Source: Shewanella sp. UCD-KL12
GTDB taxonomy: Bacteria > Pseudomonadota > Gammaproteobacteria > Enterobacterales > Shewanellaceae
NCBI RefSeq assembly: GCF_001957125.1
Contig: NZ_MPHJ01000007.1
Location: 124,001 to 188,000 of the forward strand
Direction of reading: 5' to 3'
DNA: 64,000 bases
Shown here: in pieces, positions 9,313 through 16,523 of the stretch
Layout of the letters: every line of letters begins with the position of its first letter
Position numbering within the stretch: the stretch's first letter is position 1
The notes under the pieces: generated by a model
Databases searched by the model: none
Seen by the model: the letters and a program-made list of their open reading frames with translations, nothing else
What the model was told of the DNA's origin: nothing
Position numbers and translations under genes: made by a program

Positions 9313-9360
9313 AAACTCAGCCATAACCTCAGTCATAAACTCAGTCATCAACTAAGTAAT
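9313..9360. repeat. Four degenerate 12-bp tandem repeats
   Basis: AAACTCAGCCAT, AACCTCAGTCAT, AAACTCAGTCAT and CAACTAAGTAAT follow each other without gaps between the GFA gene and the terminator. Non-coding; function not apparent. Confidence 0.7.
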
Positions 9361-9386
9361 AAAAAAGCCGCAACGAAGCGGCTTTG
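9361..9386. terminator. Bidirectional terminator between GFA gene and rlmJ
   Basis: AGCCGC (9366-9371) and GCGGCT (9378-9383) form a 6-bp stem flanked by six A residues on one side and TTT on the other. It is strongest on the minus strand, where it ends rlmJ, and may also stop the converging GFA transcript. Confidence 0.85.
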
Positions 9387-9412
9387 ACTTGTGCTCGCTT
9401 TAATTGTCACTA

Positions 9413-10255
9413 TTACTCTGGAACTTCAACCTTCAAAGTCACTTTACCGCCACCTTGGTTTAGCAAAGGTGATAGGTAGGCTAAGATCTCATCGGCTTTA
9501 GTGTCGAGCTGCCAAGGCGGGTTGATGATCCATAATCCAGCCGCTGTCATACCAAACTCATCACTGTCAGCCTTGATGGCTTGTTCGATACGTAGCTGAT
9601 TTTTAATGCCACTTTGAGCAAGGATTTTTAACATGCCTTCGGTTTGAGCGCGGTTAACTACTGGGTACCACAGCATATAAACGCCAGTGGCGAATTTTTT
9701 ATGGGCCTTGATGATGGCATTAGGCACATCCTGATAATCGGTTTTCATCTCATAACTTGGATCCACCAAGATAACCCCGCGTCGCTCGCGAGGCGGCACC
9801 GCTGCGATTAGCCCTTTTAAGCCATCGTCTTTAACGATACGAATATATCGGTCACCAGAAAACTGCTCTTCAAGTTGGGCGTGATCGGCGCCATGTAGCT
9901 CATGTAACACCATGCGCTCTTTTTCGTAACTGTTCATATCGACAAAAGCAGGTGAGCCTGGGTAGAAAGAGAGCTCAGATTTGCCTTGGTTAAAGTGAGT
10001 CACATCGGAAATATATTCAGCTAATGGCTCAGGCAGATCATCTTTGTCCCATAGCTTAGCGACACCGTCTAAATATTCACCGGTTTTTTGAGCGAATTCA
10101 TCGCTTAGCGCATAACCGCCAGCGCCAGCATGGGTATCGATGTAGACAAAAGGGGTGGGCTTTTTATGCATGAGTTTTAGCACTTGCAGCAGAACTGAGT
10201 GCTTTAATACGTCGGCATAATTTCCGGCATGGTAGCCGTGACGGTAGCTTAGCAT
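9413..10255 (-). CDS. rlmJ: 23S rRNA (adenine(2030)-N6)-methyltransferase RlmJ
   Basis: The 280-aa protein begins with the signature 'MLSYRHGYHAGNYADVLKH' and has the SAM-dependent N6-methylase motif as 'LVDPSYE' (DPxY type) around residue 164. 'DTHAGAGGY' near residue 40 is the SAM-binding loop. RlmJ methylates A2030 of 23S rRNA. Length and start agree with the E. coli protein (280 aa). A ribosome-binding site-like AGGAATATCG precedes the ATG. It is convergent with the GFA gene. Confidence 0.95.
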   Translation of the reverse strand: MLSYRHGYHAGNYADVLKHSVLLQVLKLMHKKPTPFVYIDTHAGAGGYALSDEFAQKTGEYLDGVAKLWDKDDLPEPLAEYISDVTHFNQGKSELSFYPGSPAFVDMNSYEKERMVLHELHGADHAQLEEQFSGDRYIRIVKDDGLKGLIAAVPPRERRGVILVDPSYEMKTDYQDVPNAIIKAHKKFATGVYMLWYPVVNRAQTEGMLKILAQSGIKNQLRIEQAIKADSDEFGMTAAGLWIINPPWQLDTKADEILAYLSPLLNQGGGKVTLKVEVPE

Positions 10256-10328
10256 CGATATTCCTAATCTGGAGAAAATGGGTGGCGTTGGCCAATACGC
10301 TGATTATATCTCAAGATGAGGAGCTGGT

Positions 10329-11591
10329 TTACAGAAAAAGTGTCAGCTTCTGCATCCAAACCATTTTATGCTCTCCCATAGGCACCAACCAAACCGCTGT
10401 ACCATCATCTTGATATAAGCGGTAGAAGCGTAACTCTGTTTGAGTTAAGTGCTGCTTTCTGAGCTTCAGATAGAGCTTTTTTGCCGTCTCAGAGAGTGAA
10501 TTGGGGGAGGCTAATTCTGTTTTAGTGATGATGACATCAAACTGCTCTACTTTCTTACCCTGCCAATCATGAGTGCTCTGAGTAAAATCACCGCGAATCA
10601 CATATCGCATTGGGCTGGTGTGGCAGTTCTCATCGGTGATGCAGGCAGCAAAATAGATGAGTCCCTGATCATCACCAAGATTAACAAGAGATATTCGAAA
10701 GTCGCTACGAACCAATAAGCTACCTTTAGCGCCAAAGTAGAGATCGCCATGGTAAACATCTTCCTGCAGATCGCCTCTGTGCTCTTCGAGTTCAGGCAGT
10801 AACAACTTATTATAGGTCTTCTGCTCCATACGGATTTTAGTGCTAAGAAAGTCCGATAAGGCCAGTTCTGCACCTTGGCTTGGGTCGCCTGTGATATTGA
10901 TCAGCTGCTTACCTGGACACTGACCATTACTGTAGTTGGGGCAGATGGCAAAACTATCAGCGCTTGAGGTCACAGCAGCAAAACTATGAAAGGTATTGAA
11001 TGGTGGTTGCCACTTATCTTCGTTGATTATCTGCTGATTAAAACGCTGGGTTAATCGCGACTGTGTTGGTTGGCTCGTTTCTGTTTCAGGCGTGAACACC
11101 TCAACATGACCATGTAGATTATCAAGGGCTATCGTCTGCTGCTGTTGCTGGTAGGGGGCAGCGGGATCTGAAATCGCTTCGACCCAAGGCGACCACCAAG
11201 TAATACCAATAAGGTGTGCAAGAAAGATGAGTGCCGCTACGCCTGCCATCAAGGGCTTTCGATGTTTACGGGGGGGGGCAATAATGGGGAGGTGTAGCAC
11301 GTAGCCATGACGTGGCACGGTTTTGAGTTCTATCTCAGGGCTTGAGGCGAGTTTTCGTCTTAATAAGCTGATACATTGTTGTAGCGATGACTGAGCAACA
11401 ATACGATCTGGCCAGCCTACTTGCATCAGTTGCTCTTTGCTCACTAAGTTATCACGATGGAGAATGAGACATTCCAATACGGCAGTTTCAGCGTAGCTAA
11501 GCTCAACCTCAGGACTATCAAGCTCAGTATTGTTTGCTGAGATTAATAACTTTTTAGCGGTATCTAGTTTCAATTGCTGCGTGAGTTGCAA
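10329..11591 (-). CDS. ToxR/CadC-like membrane-bound winged-helix regulator
   Basis: The 420-aa protein has an N-terminal OmpR-type winged helix (about residues 25-105, 'LSYAETAVLECLILHRDNLVSKEQL' type sequence, 'VPRHGYVL'). A basic linker 'PPRKHRKP' and one membrane segment (about 112-132) follow, then a roughly 285-residue periplasmic domain. This is the ToxR/CadC architecture, in which a membrane-tethered DNA-binding domain responds to periplasmic signals. The periplasmic domain is not recognised. The linker is encoded by a run of nine C residues on the coding strand (plus-strand G run at 11270-11278), placed exactly between the DNA-binding and membrane domains. It lies downstream of the multiheme cytochrome, on the same strand. 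Confidence 0.83.
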   Translation of the reverse strand: MQLTQQLKLDTAKKLLISANNTELDSPEVELSYAETAVLECLILHRDNLVSKEQLMQVGWPDRIVAQSSLQQCISLLRRKLASSPEIELKTVPRHGYVLHLPIIAPPRKHRKPLMAGVAALIFLAHLIGITWWSPWVEAISDPAAPYQQQQQTIALDNLHGHVEVFTPETETSQPTQSRLTQRFNQQIINEDKWQPPFNTFHSFAAVTSSADSFAICPNYSNGQCPGKQLINITGDPSQGAELALSDFLSTKIRMEQKTYNKLLLPELEEHRGDLQEDVYHGDLYFGAKGSLLVRSDFRISLVNLGDDQGLIYFAACITDENCHTSPMRYVIRGDFTQSTHDWQGKKVEQFDVIITKTELASPNSLSETAKKLYLKLRKQHLTQTELRFYRLYQDDGTAVWLVPMGEHKMVWMQKLTLFL

Positions 11592-11729
11592 GGGAGTCTC
11601 GCTTTATCGTGAAATGAACTGAATAAGTTAATTTTTCAATATTATATTGTGGGATTTTTTAACGCCGCAAACCTTATCACCGCAAAGTATGATCTAGCAT
11701 TCATTCTTGTTCACAGATTAGATGATTTA

Positions 11730-11771
11730 CCGCCTAGCAAGCTAAGCCTAGGCGGCAATGCTCTCATTGCA
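11730..11771. terminator. Paired hairpins downstream of the multiheme cytochrome gene
   Basis: CCGCCTAG (11730-11737) pairs with CTAGGCGG (11748-11755). Next to it CAATG and CATTG (about 11756-11770) form a second small hairpin. They lie 11-50 bp after the cytochrome stop codon and probably end its transcript or stabilise its 3' end. No strong T-tract is present. Confidence 0.5.
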
Positions 11772-11781
11772 GGGAAAGCTG

Positions 11782-14094
11782 TTACAGGTTATGAACCTGC
11801 TTTAGGTTTTCGACTGAGTGACAAACGGCGCATGATTCCACTTGCAGTTCGTTTTCAGTGACACCAAATCGGCCACCATTTTGCTCCATATGAGCACGAA
11901 CGGCTTTGTTGATCACTAACTCTCCTTCAGCATTTTCCTGTTTAGCATGACAGGCATAACAGGTCGCAGAAACTGGAGAGGTATAAGCATCAACACTGAT
12001 ATCTGTTGCAGGATGTGCAGTTGAGTCAGGGTCGTAATCTAGATCTAATGCCAGTGGGCGCCCCTGTGAAGTCAGGCGCTCAACACCAAAGGTATCCCCC
12101 TCATGACAGCGGTAACAGTTAGCTTTGTCGGCAGGGTAATCGATATTACGAACACCATTAACAGTGTCTTGCGTCGCACGTTGGTTAGTGTGCAGTGAGT
12201 GCATCCATACCTTGTGATCTGGGTGGGTAACAGTCAGTTGCTCAACATAGTCCCAGTCGCTAGGTTTAGTGTGCATCTCTCTGATAGCCTGAGTCGGTGG
12301 CGTGTTGGGGTTATGACAGGCTAGACATGGGTCGACAATATCGGCTGTTGAGCTGATAAAGCCAGATTTACCTGTAGGTAGCATAGCGCGCTCAGCATGA
12401 GGCTGAATATGGTTACCTAGCTCATCGTGGTCATGCCCTGAGAAACAGGTGGTATCGGCATGTTTTTTATTAATCTCTGTTTTACGGCTATGACAACTAC
12501 GGCAAGCCAGCTCAGTATTTTGACTAAACTCATCAAAGCCGTGGCAAGAGCCACACTTCTCGTTACTAACAATCACAGGGCGAGCTTGAGCTGGATCTTG
12601 TGTTAAACCTGTTTTGTTAAAGAACCAACGATCATTTCTCGATGCATTTTTAGCATGGCCAGCTTCATCACAACTCACGAGATTTTGAGCAGGATCGAAA
12701 CAGTAGATCAGACGGTTAGAGATAAAACCTGCATCATCGATAAGATCGCCAGAAAGCGAGTCTTGAGTGACGATAGGGCCCATCAAATAGGTGAACACAT
12801 TATCTTGTGAGCTATGTAGCGGCGTGCGAGCTCGTTCGCCGATAGGGGTAATACCATCACTCCCATCTTGAGTGATATCTTTCTTGTTACTCTTCACATA
12901 GATGGTGTAACCACGGCTGCTAGTAAAGTCTACCGAGGTGCCCCAGTTAACATACATTTGCAGGTTCTTGATCCACTCAGCATCGGCAGGGTTGTTATTG
13001 GCAATGGCAATACGCTCCCCTTGTTTATTGAGTAGGGCAAAGCTTATCTCAGCAAACTGCTCGGTTTGACCATCAATAGTTTGCTCAACCAGTTTCGCAT
13101 CGCGTACATCGACAGTGACAATGCCGCGTTGCTGCTCATCGACGGCTTTCTCATATTTGCTAAGGTGATCATCGTAGGTCTGTTCAGGAGCATGACAAGT
13201 CAAGCACTGGCCATTGTTCTCTTGGCCTGAGTGATCATAAACTTCATTGGTCGTCATATCATGACAACTTGAACAGGTTTCTCTCGTTGGTATCTGGTTC
13301 CAATTGAGTGCCTGTTTAAGTGAATCTGATTCTAGTTTTTCATGACAGCTAGCACAGTTACCTATCGGCTCAGAGGTGACACCAATATGCACTGTGTGTG
13401 CAAGAACAGGCCATACTTTATTGGGATCAGACATCTTATTGCTGGTATGGCAGCTAGCACAGTTTTCAAGTTGGTCTCCGCCATGCTTAATGCTGTCGAT
13501 GCTATCATGACATTTCAAACAAGTGGTTTGATCTATGATGGCGCGATTATTAGTGACCTCTGAGCCATCAATATTATAATCATTATGGCTGTAAGTTTGT
13601 GGTACTTGATCAGACTTTTCGACTCGTAAGGTGACACGTTGTGTTAGCTCACTGTCAAATTCAACCCCTTCACCGATGAGTGGCCCACTCATGGTATAGC
13701 GGTAGCTACCATCCATATTGTCGACCAGAACACCGTCACAGCCCTTCTCTGGAGTGCAATATTCGCTAGAGAGTGCCTGCCATTGGGAGCGTTCACCCTC
13801 AAACTCAGGTAATAACTGCGCCGTATCGAGTTTGATAGCTGCAATCTTTACCACGGGAAGTTGAGCTTCATTGTAGGCGGTAAAGTCTATTGATAACTGC
13901 GCGTTAGCAATCTTACTATGAGTGATATTGAGGGTTAATACTTCTGCTTTAGTTGTGACAATCTCTCCCGGCTCACCAGGTTGTCCGTCAGTTCCATCTT
14001 TGCCATCGCTACAACCTAAGGTGGTTAGCGCTATAGCAGCTGATAGTGCAAGGTAGCTAAATCTACGTGCACTATTGGGTTTTATGCTCATCAT
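11782..14094 (-). CDS. OmcA/MtrC/UndA-family outer-membrane multiheme cytochrome c (11 CXXCH)
   Basis: The 770-aa lipoprotein has a signal with lipobox 'TTLGC', then a collagen-like Gly-rich stretch ('GKDGTDGQPGEPGE') as in OmcA and MtrC. Eleven CXXCH heme motifs can be counted: five in the first cluster, then a beta-domain ('RGIVTVDVRDAKLVEQ'), then six in the second cluster. This matches the 11-heme UndA type better than the decaheme MtrC/OmcA type. A further motif 'CFSGHDHDE' has Gly where a heme-binding Cys would be. The family transfers electrons to extracellular acceptors such as metal oxides. The gene is alone, without mtrA/mtrB. I chose the Met at 14094 (GAG upstream) rather than 14151, because the earlier one has no ribosome-binding site. 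Confidence 0.9.
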   Translation of the reverse strand: MMSIKPNSARRFSYLALSAAIALTTLGCSDGKDGTDGQPGEPGEIVTTKAEVLTLNITHSKIANAQLSIDFTAYNEAQLPVVKIAAIKLDTAQLLPEFEGERSQWQALSSEYCTPEKGCDGVLVDNMDGSYRYTMSGPLIGEGVEFDSELTQRVTLRVEKSDQVPQTYSHNDYNIDGSEVTNNRAIIDQTTCLKCHDSIDSIKHGGDQLENCASCHTSNKMSDPNKVWPVLAHTVHIGVTSEPIGNCASCHEKLESDSLKQALNWNQIPTRETCSSCHDMTTNEVYDHSGQENNGQCLTCHAPEQTYDDHLSKYEKAVDEQQRGIVTVDVRDAKLVEQTIDGQTEQFAEISFALLNKQGERIAIANNNPADAEWIKNLQMYVNWGTSVDFTSSRGYTIYVKSNKKDITQDGSDGITPIGERARTPLHSSQDNVFTYLMGPIVTQDSLSGDLIDDAGFISNRLIYCFDPAQNLVSCDEAGHAKNASRNDRWFFNKTGLTQDPAQARPVIVSNEKCGSCHGFDEFSQNTELACRSCHSRKTEINKKHADTTCFSGHDHDELGNHIQPHAERAMLPTGKSGFISSTADIVDPCLACHNPNTPPTQAIREMHTKPSDWDYVEQLTVTHPDHKVWMHSLHTNQRATQDTVNGVRNIDYPADKANCYRCHEGDTFGVERLTSQGRPLALDLDYDPDSTAHPATDISVDAYTSPVSATCYACHAKQENAEGELVINKAVRAHMEQNGGRFGVTENELQVESCAVCHSVENLKQVHNL

Positions 14095-14291
14095 CTTTGT
14101 TATCTCAATTGGTTTGAGGCTAATTGTTTTTGTTGCGGCCTGATGGTGCATTAAGGCGCTAAATAGCGATGTGAGCTGCGCTCTAATTGAGCTTGTTTTA
14201 GCTTTTTTAGGGGACTTTTTAGAAAAAATCAGGGATTTTCAGCATTGGGTATCATCCCAGTTACTCGCTTTAGCTCGCCATGATGACTACG

Positions 14292-14365
14292 ATTGAGGAC
14301 AAATGAAGTAAGCTAGTGGTCAGGCTATGACCCCATAGGGCATAATAAGCCCATTAGTCCTCAAT
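14292..14365 (+). promoter_or_regulatory. Possible three-way-junction RNA leader of rsmJ
   Basis: ATTGAGGAC (14292-14300) is complementary to GTCCTCAAT (14357-14365), and after one A.A mismatch AATG pairs with CATT. Inside are two hairpins: GGTCA-GGCTA-TGACC (14318-14332) and GGGC-ATAATAA-GCCC (14338-14352, sharing one base with the closing stem). The structure ends 13 nt before the GTG start of rsmJ. No known riboswitch family was recognised. Confidence 0.45.
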
Positions 14366-14378
14366 AGAACTCAAAGCC

Positions 14379-15128
14379 GTGACAGCCATTTTTTTCAACT
14401 CTCAATATCCAACATTAGAAGCTATCTGTGAGCGCTGGGAGCTGACCTTTGATAAAGAGGCGGTATTTGAGCTGGTTTTTGAAAACAATACCCTGACTTT
14501 GAATAAACGTGATGAACCTAAGTTAAAAGGCATCAGTGTGGATTTTATTTCCGGTGCTGTCGCTCATCGACGTAAATTTGGTGGTGGACGTGGCCAGTCA
14601 ATAGCCAAGGCGGTGGGTCTTAAGCAAGGTGTGAACCCCACAGTGGTCGATGGTACTGCTGGTCTTGGTCGTGATGCTTTTGTGCTAGCAAGCCTTGGTT
14701 GTAAAGTCACAATGGTGGAGCGTCACCCTGTGGTTGCTGCACTACTTGAAGATGGCTTGCGCCGTGCCTATGAAAGTGAAGAGATAGGCGATTGGATGCG
14801 CGAGCGTATGCAGCTCGTCCACGGCTCGAGTTTAGACGCTGTTGCTGAGCTTGGTGAAGAGGCCGATGTGGTCTATCTCGATCCTATGTATCCACACAAA
14901 TCTAAATCAGCATTGGTAAAGAAAGAGATGCGGGTATTTCAGACGTTAGTCGGTGCCGATCTTGATGCCGACGGACTGCTTGCGCCAGCCATGGCTTTGG
15001 CCACTAAGCGTGTGGTGGTAAAGCGCCCTGATTATGCTGAAGATCTTGACGGCGTAAAACCTTCTATGGTCATTGCAACCAAGAAAAACCGTTTTGATGT
15101 TTACGTTAAAGCGTCAATGACGAGTTAA
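14379..15128 (+). CDS. rsmJ: 16S rRNA (guanine(1516)-N2)-methyltransferase RsmJ
   Basis: The 249-aa protein has the SAM-binding motif '[18 protein letters not shown]' around residues 88-105, 'VERHP' after it, and the catalytic 'YLDPMYPHK' near residue 168. '[19 protein letters not shown]' is characteristic of the YhiQ/RsmJ family, which methylates G1516 of 16S rRNA. The start is GTG at 14379. The gene is followed directly by a second, diverged copy of its last codons, a likely recombination remnant. A structured leader lies just upstream. Confidence 0.94.
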   Translation: MTAIFFNSQYPTLEAICERWELTFDKEAVFELVFENNTLTLNKRDEPKLKGISVDFISGAVAHRRKFGGGRGQSIAKAVGLKQGVNPTVVDGTAGLGRDAFVLASLGCKVTMVERHPVVAALLEDGLRRAYESEEIGDWMRERMQLVHGSSLDAVAELGEEADVVYLDPMYPHKSKSALVKKEMRVFQTLVGADLDADGLLAPAMALATKRVVVKRPDYAEDLDGVKPSMVIATKKNRFDVYVKASMTS

Positions 15129-15144
15129 AGCTTATGCGGCTAGG

Positions 15145-15261
15145 CGTAAAGCGCCCTCAGTTAACGACACTGAAGACTTAGACGGCGTAAAACCAAGCAT
15201 GGTCATTGCAACCAAGAAAAATCGTTTTGATGTATATGTTAAAGCGTCAATGATCAGCTAG
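15145..15261 (+). pseudogene. Diverged duplicate of the rsmJ 3' end
   Basis: From 15181 to 15261 the sequence encodes '[20 protein letters not shown]' and the same C terminus as rsmJ with one residue changed (Thr to Ile). The DNA differs at about eleven of 81 positions, almost all synonymous, including a TCT to AGC serine switch. Upstream of this, 'GTAAAGCGCCCT' also matches rsmJ, but the intervening bases differ. It has no start codon and a different frame from rsmJ, so it is a non-functional fragment. The pattern suggests a foreign allele rather than a local duplication. Confidence 0.85.
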
Positions 15262-15307
15262 ATTTTCTATGGTGTCGCAAGCAATAACAATCGCTGTAGT
15301 GCCTATA

Positions 15308-15385
15308 TTAGGGCCGGAACAGACCTACGACGGCAACGAGAAGCAGTGAAAAGGTCACCATAAGAATGAAGTTAAATATCAGCAT
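15308..15385 (-). CDS. Small membrane protein, 25 codons
   Basis: An ATG at 15385 is preceded by AGGAGG with an 8-nt spacer, the best ribosome-binding site in this part of the window. The 25-residue product (begins MLIFNFILMVTF, ends VVGLFRP) is one uninterrupted hydrophobic helix with a basic C terminus, a typical single-pass small membrane protein. It is the only gene in the 330 bp between the rsmJ fragment and the terminator at 15469. Nothing shows its partner. Resemblance to small subunits of membrane complexes (KdpF, CydX types) is only in size and hydrophobicity. Confidence 0.6.
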   Translation of the reverse strand: MLIFNFILMVTFSLLLVAVVGLFRP

Positions 15386-15468
15386 TGATTGTCCCTCCTA
15401 GATGATTTGAAAAAGGGGCAGGTTAGTGCTCTAACCTACTGAATATATTCTACGGTATGACTATTAAA

Positions 15469-15489
15469 CAGGGCTGAATTACAGCCCTG
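15469..15489. terminator. Terminator downstream of the outer-membrane protein gene
   Basis: CAGGGCTG (15469-15476) and CAGCCCTG (15482-15489) form an 8-bp stem with a 5-nt loop. On the minus strand it is followed by TTTAAT, which fits the end of the gene at 15590; on the plus strand by CTTTG. Confidence 0.7.
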
Positions 15490-15589
15490 CTTTGTGATCA
15501 GAATTTAGAACTCTCTGAGAGGGGAAGTGTAAGTTTTACAAGTTAAAATTACATCACCTCAGCTCAATATCGCTGCTAGATAAAGTGAC

Positions 15590-16453
15590 TTAAAAATAGT
15601 GTATGTACTCAACCGCTACTCGATAGAGGGTATCGTCAAATCCAATAAGATCCAGCTCATAATCTCGGCTGATATATTGTGTCATAAAGTGCAGTAGATT
15701 GTTTTCATCTGCCAGAGGGGTAACGACGCCGAAGGTAAGACGGTCTACCGTATAGAACTGCCCCTCATCATAGGCCCATAGTCCATCGAAGCGACTGACT
15801 TTAGCCGTTAACTGTACACCGCTATGTGCGAAGGTATAGGCGTTACTCCACTCAACAAAGTAACCGAGGCCTGCACGATTTAGCACATCTTCACCGTGCC
15901 CCATCTCTTCTCTAGGCCAATCATCATCCTTCTCCTCTTCGCTATATGCTAAGCCTAAAGTGAGGCCGAGATCGTAATGATTGGTGTCTGTAAAGCGACT
16001 GTTTAAACTTAGCCCTGCTACAGCTAGTTGCTCAAACTCTTCAAGCTGTTGGCTGTTATAGTGGCCTTCATAGCGACCATGGAAGCTGATTAGGTACTCT
16101 TGAGTATCACCAAAACTGGCAAAAGGGCGCTGATAGTTGATTTTGAGATCGGCAGAATCTCGATACCTATCTTCATCATACATTTCAGAGTCGCGCTCAT
16201 AATAGTAAGTACCGCGTGCTCTAAAGTAGTTTTTGTCTAACTGGTAAGTATTGTTGTAACGCAGATCATCCCAGATAAAGGAGAGGCCTCCACCTCGCGA
16301 CATGGCACTAGACTCTGAATCAGGGTAAGACTCTAATCCTGCTAAAACAGAGAGTGCAAAAGGGCCTTGCTGGGTGTTAGCAAGAGCTTGAGTCGCAACA
16401 GGTAGACACGCTGCTGCAACGACTAGCGTGACTAGGTTTCGCTTTATATTCAT
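15590..16453 (-). CDS. Outer-membrane beta-barrel protein, family not identified
   Basis: The 287-aa protein has a signal peptide ('MNIKRNLVTLVVAAACLPVATQALA'-like, cut after ALA) and a mature part of alternating amphipathic strands rich in Tyr and acidic residues. It ends in 'YIHYF' with a C-terminal Phe, typical of outer-membrane barrels inserted by the BAM complex. No named family was recognised; DUF2860 is one possibility. The frame extends to a GTG at 16513, but the ATG at 16453 gives a clean signal peptide. It lies 70 bp downstream of a chemoreceptor gene on the same strand and may share its transcript. Confidence 0.75.
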   Translation of the reverse strand: MNIKRNLVTLVVAAACLPVATQALANTQQGPFALSVLAGLESYPDSESSAMSRGGGLSFIWDDLRYNNTYQLDKNYFRARGTYYYERDSEMYDEDRYRDSADLKINYQRPFASFGDTQEYLISFHGRYEGHYNSQQLEEFEQLAVAGLSLNSRFTDTNHYDLGLTLGLAYSEEEKDDDWPREEMGHGEDVLNRAGLGYFVEWSNAYTFAHSGVQLTAKVSRFDGLWAYDEGQFYTVDRLTFGVVTPLADENNLLHFMTQYISRDYELDLIGFDDTLYRVAVEYIHYF

Positions 16454-16523
16454 TTCGGCCCTGAAAATGTTAATCTGAGGTATGTTTATGCTCGAGATAT
16501 TAACATTTTTCACAGGGGAAAAA

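Noticed and set aside
11649..11861. 70-codon plus-strand frame between the regulator and the cytochrome gene
   Set aside because: It overlaps the cytochrome 3' end and the hairpins on the opposite strand; no family resemblance.
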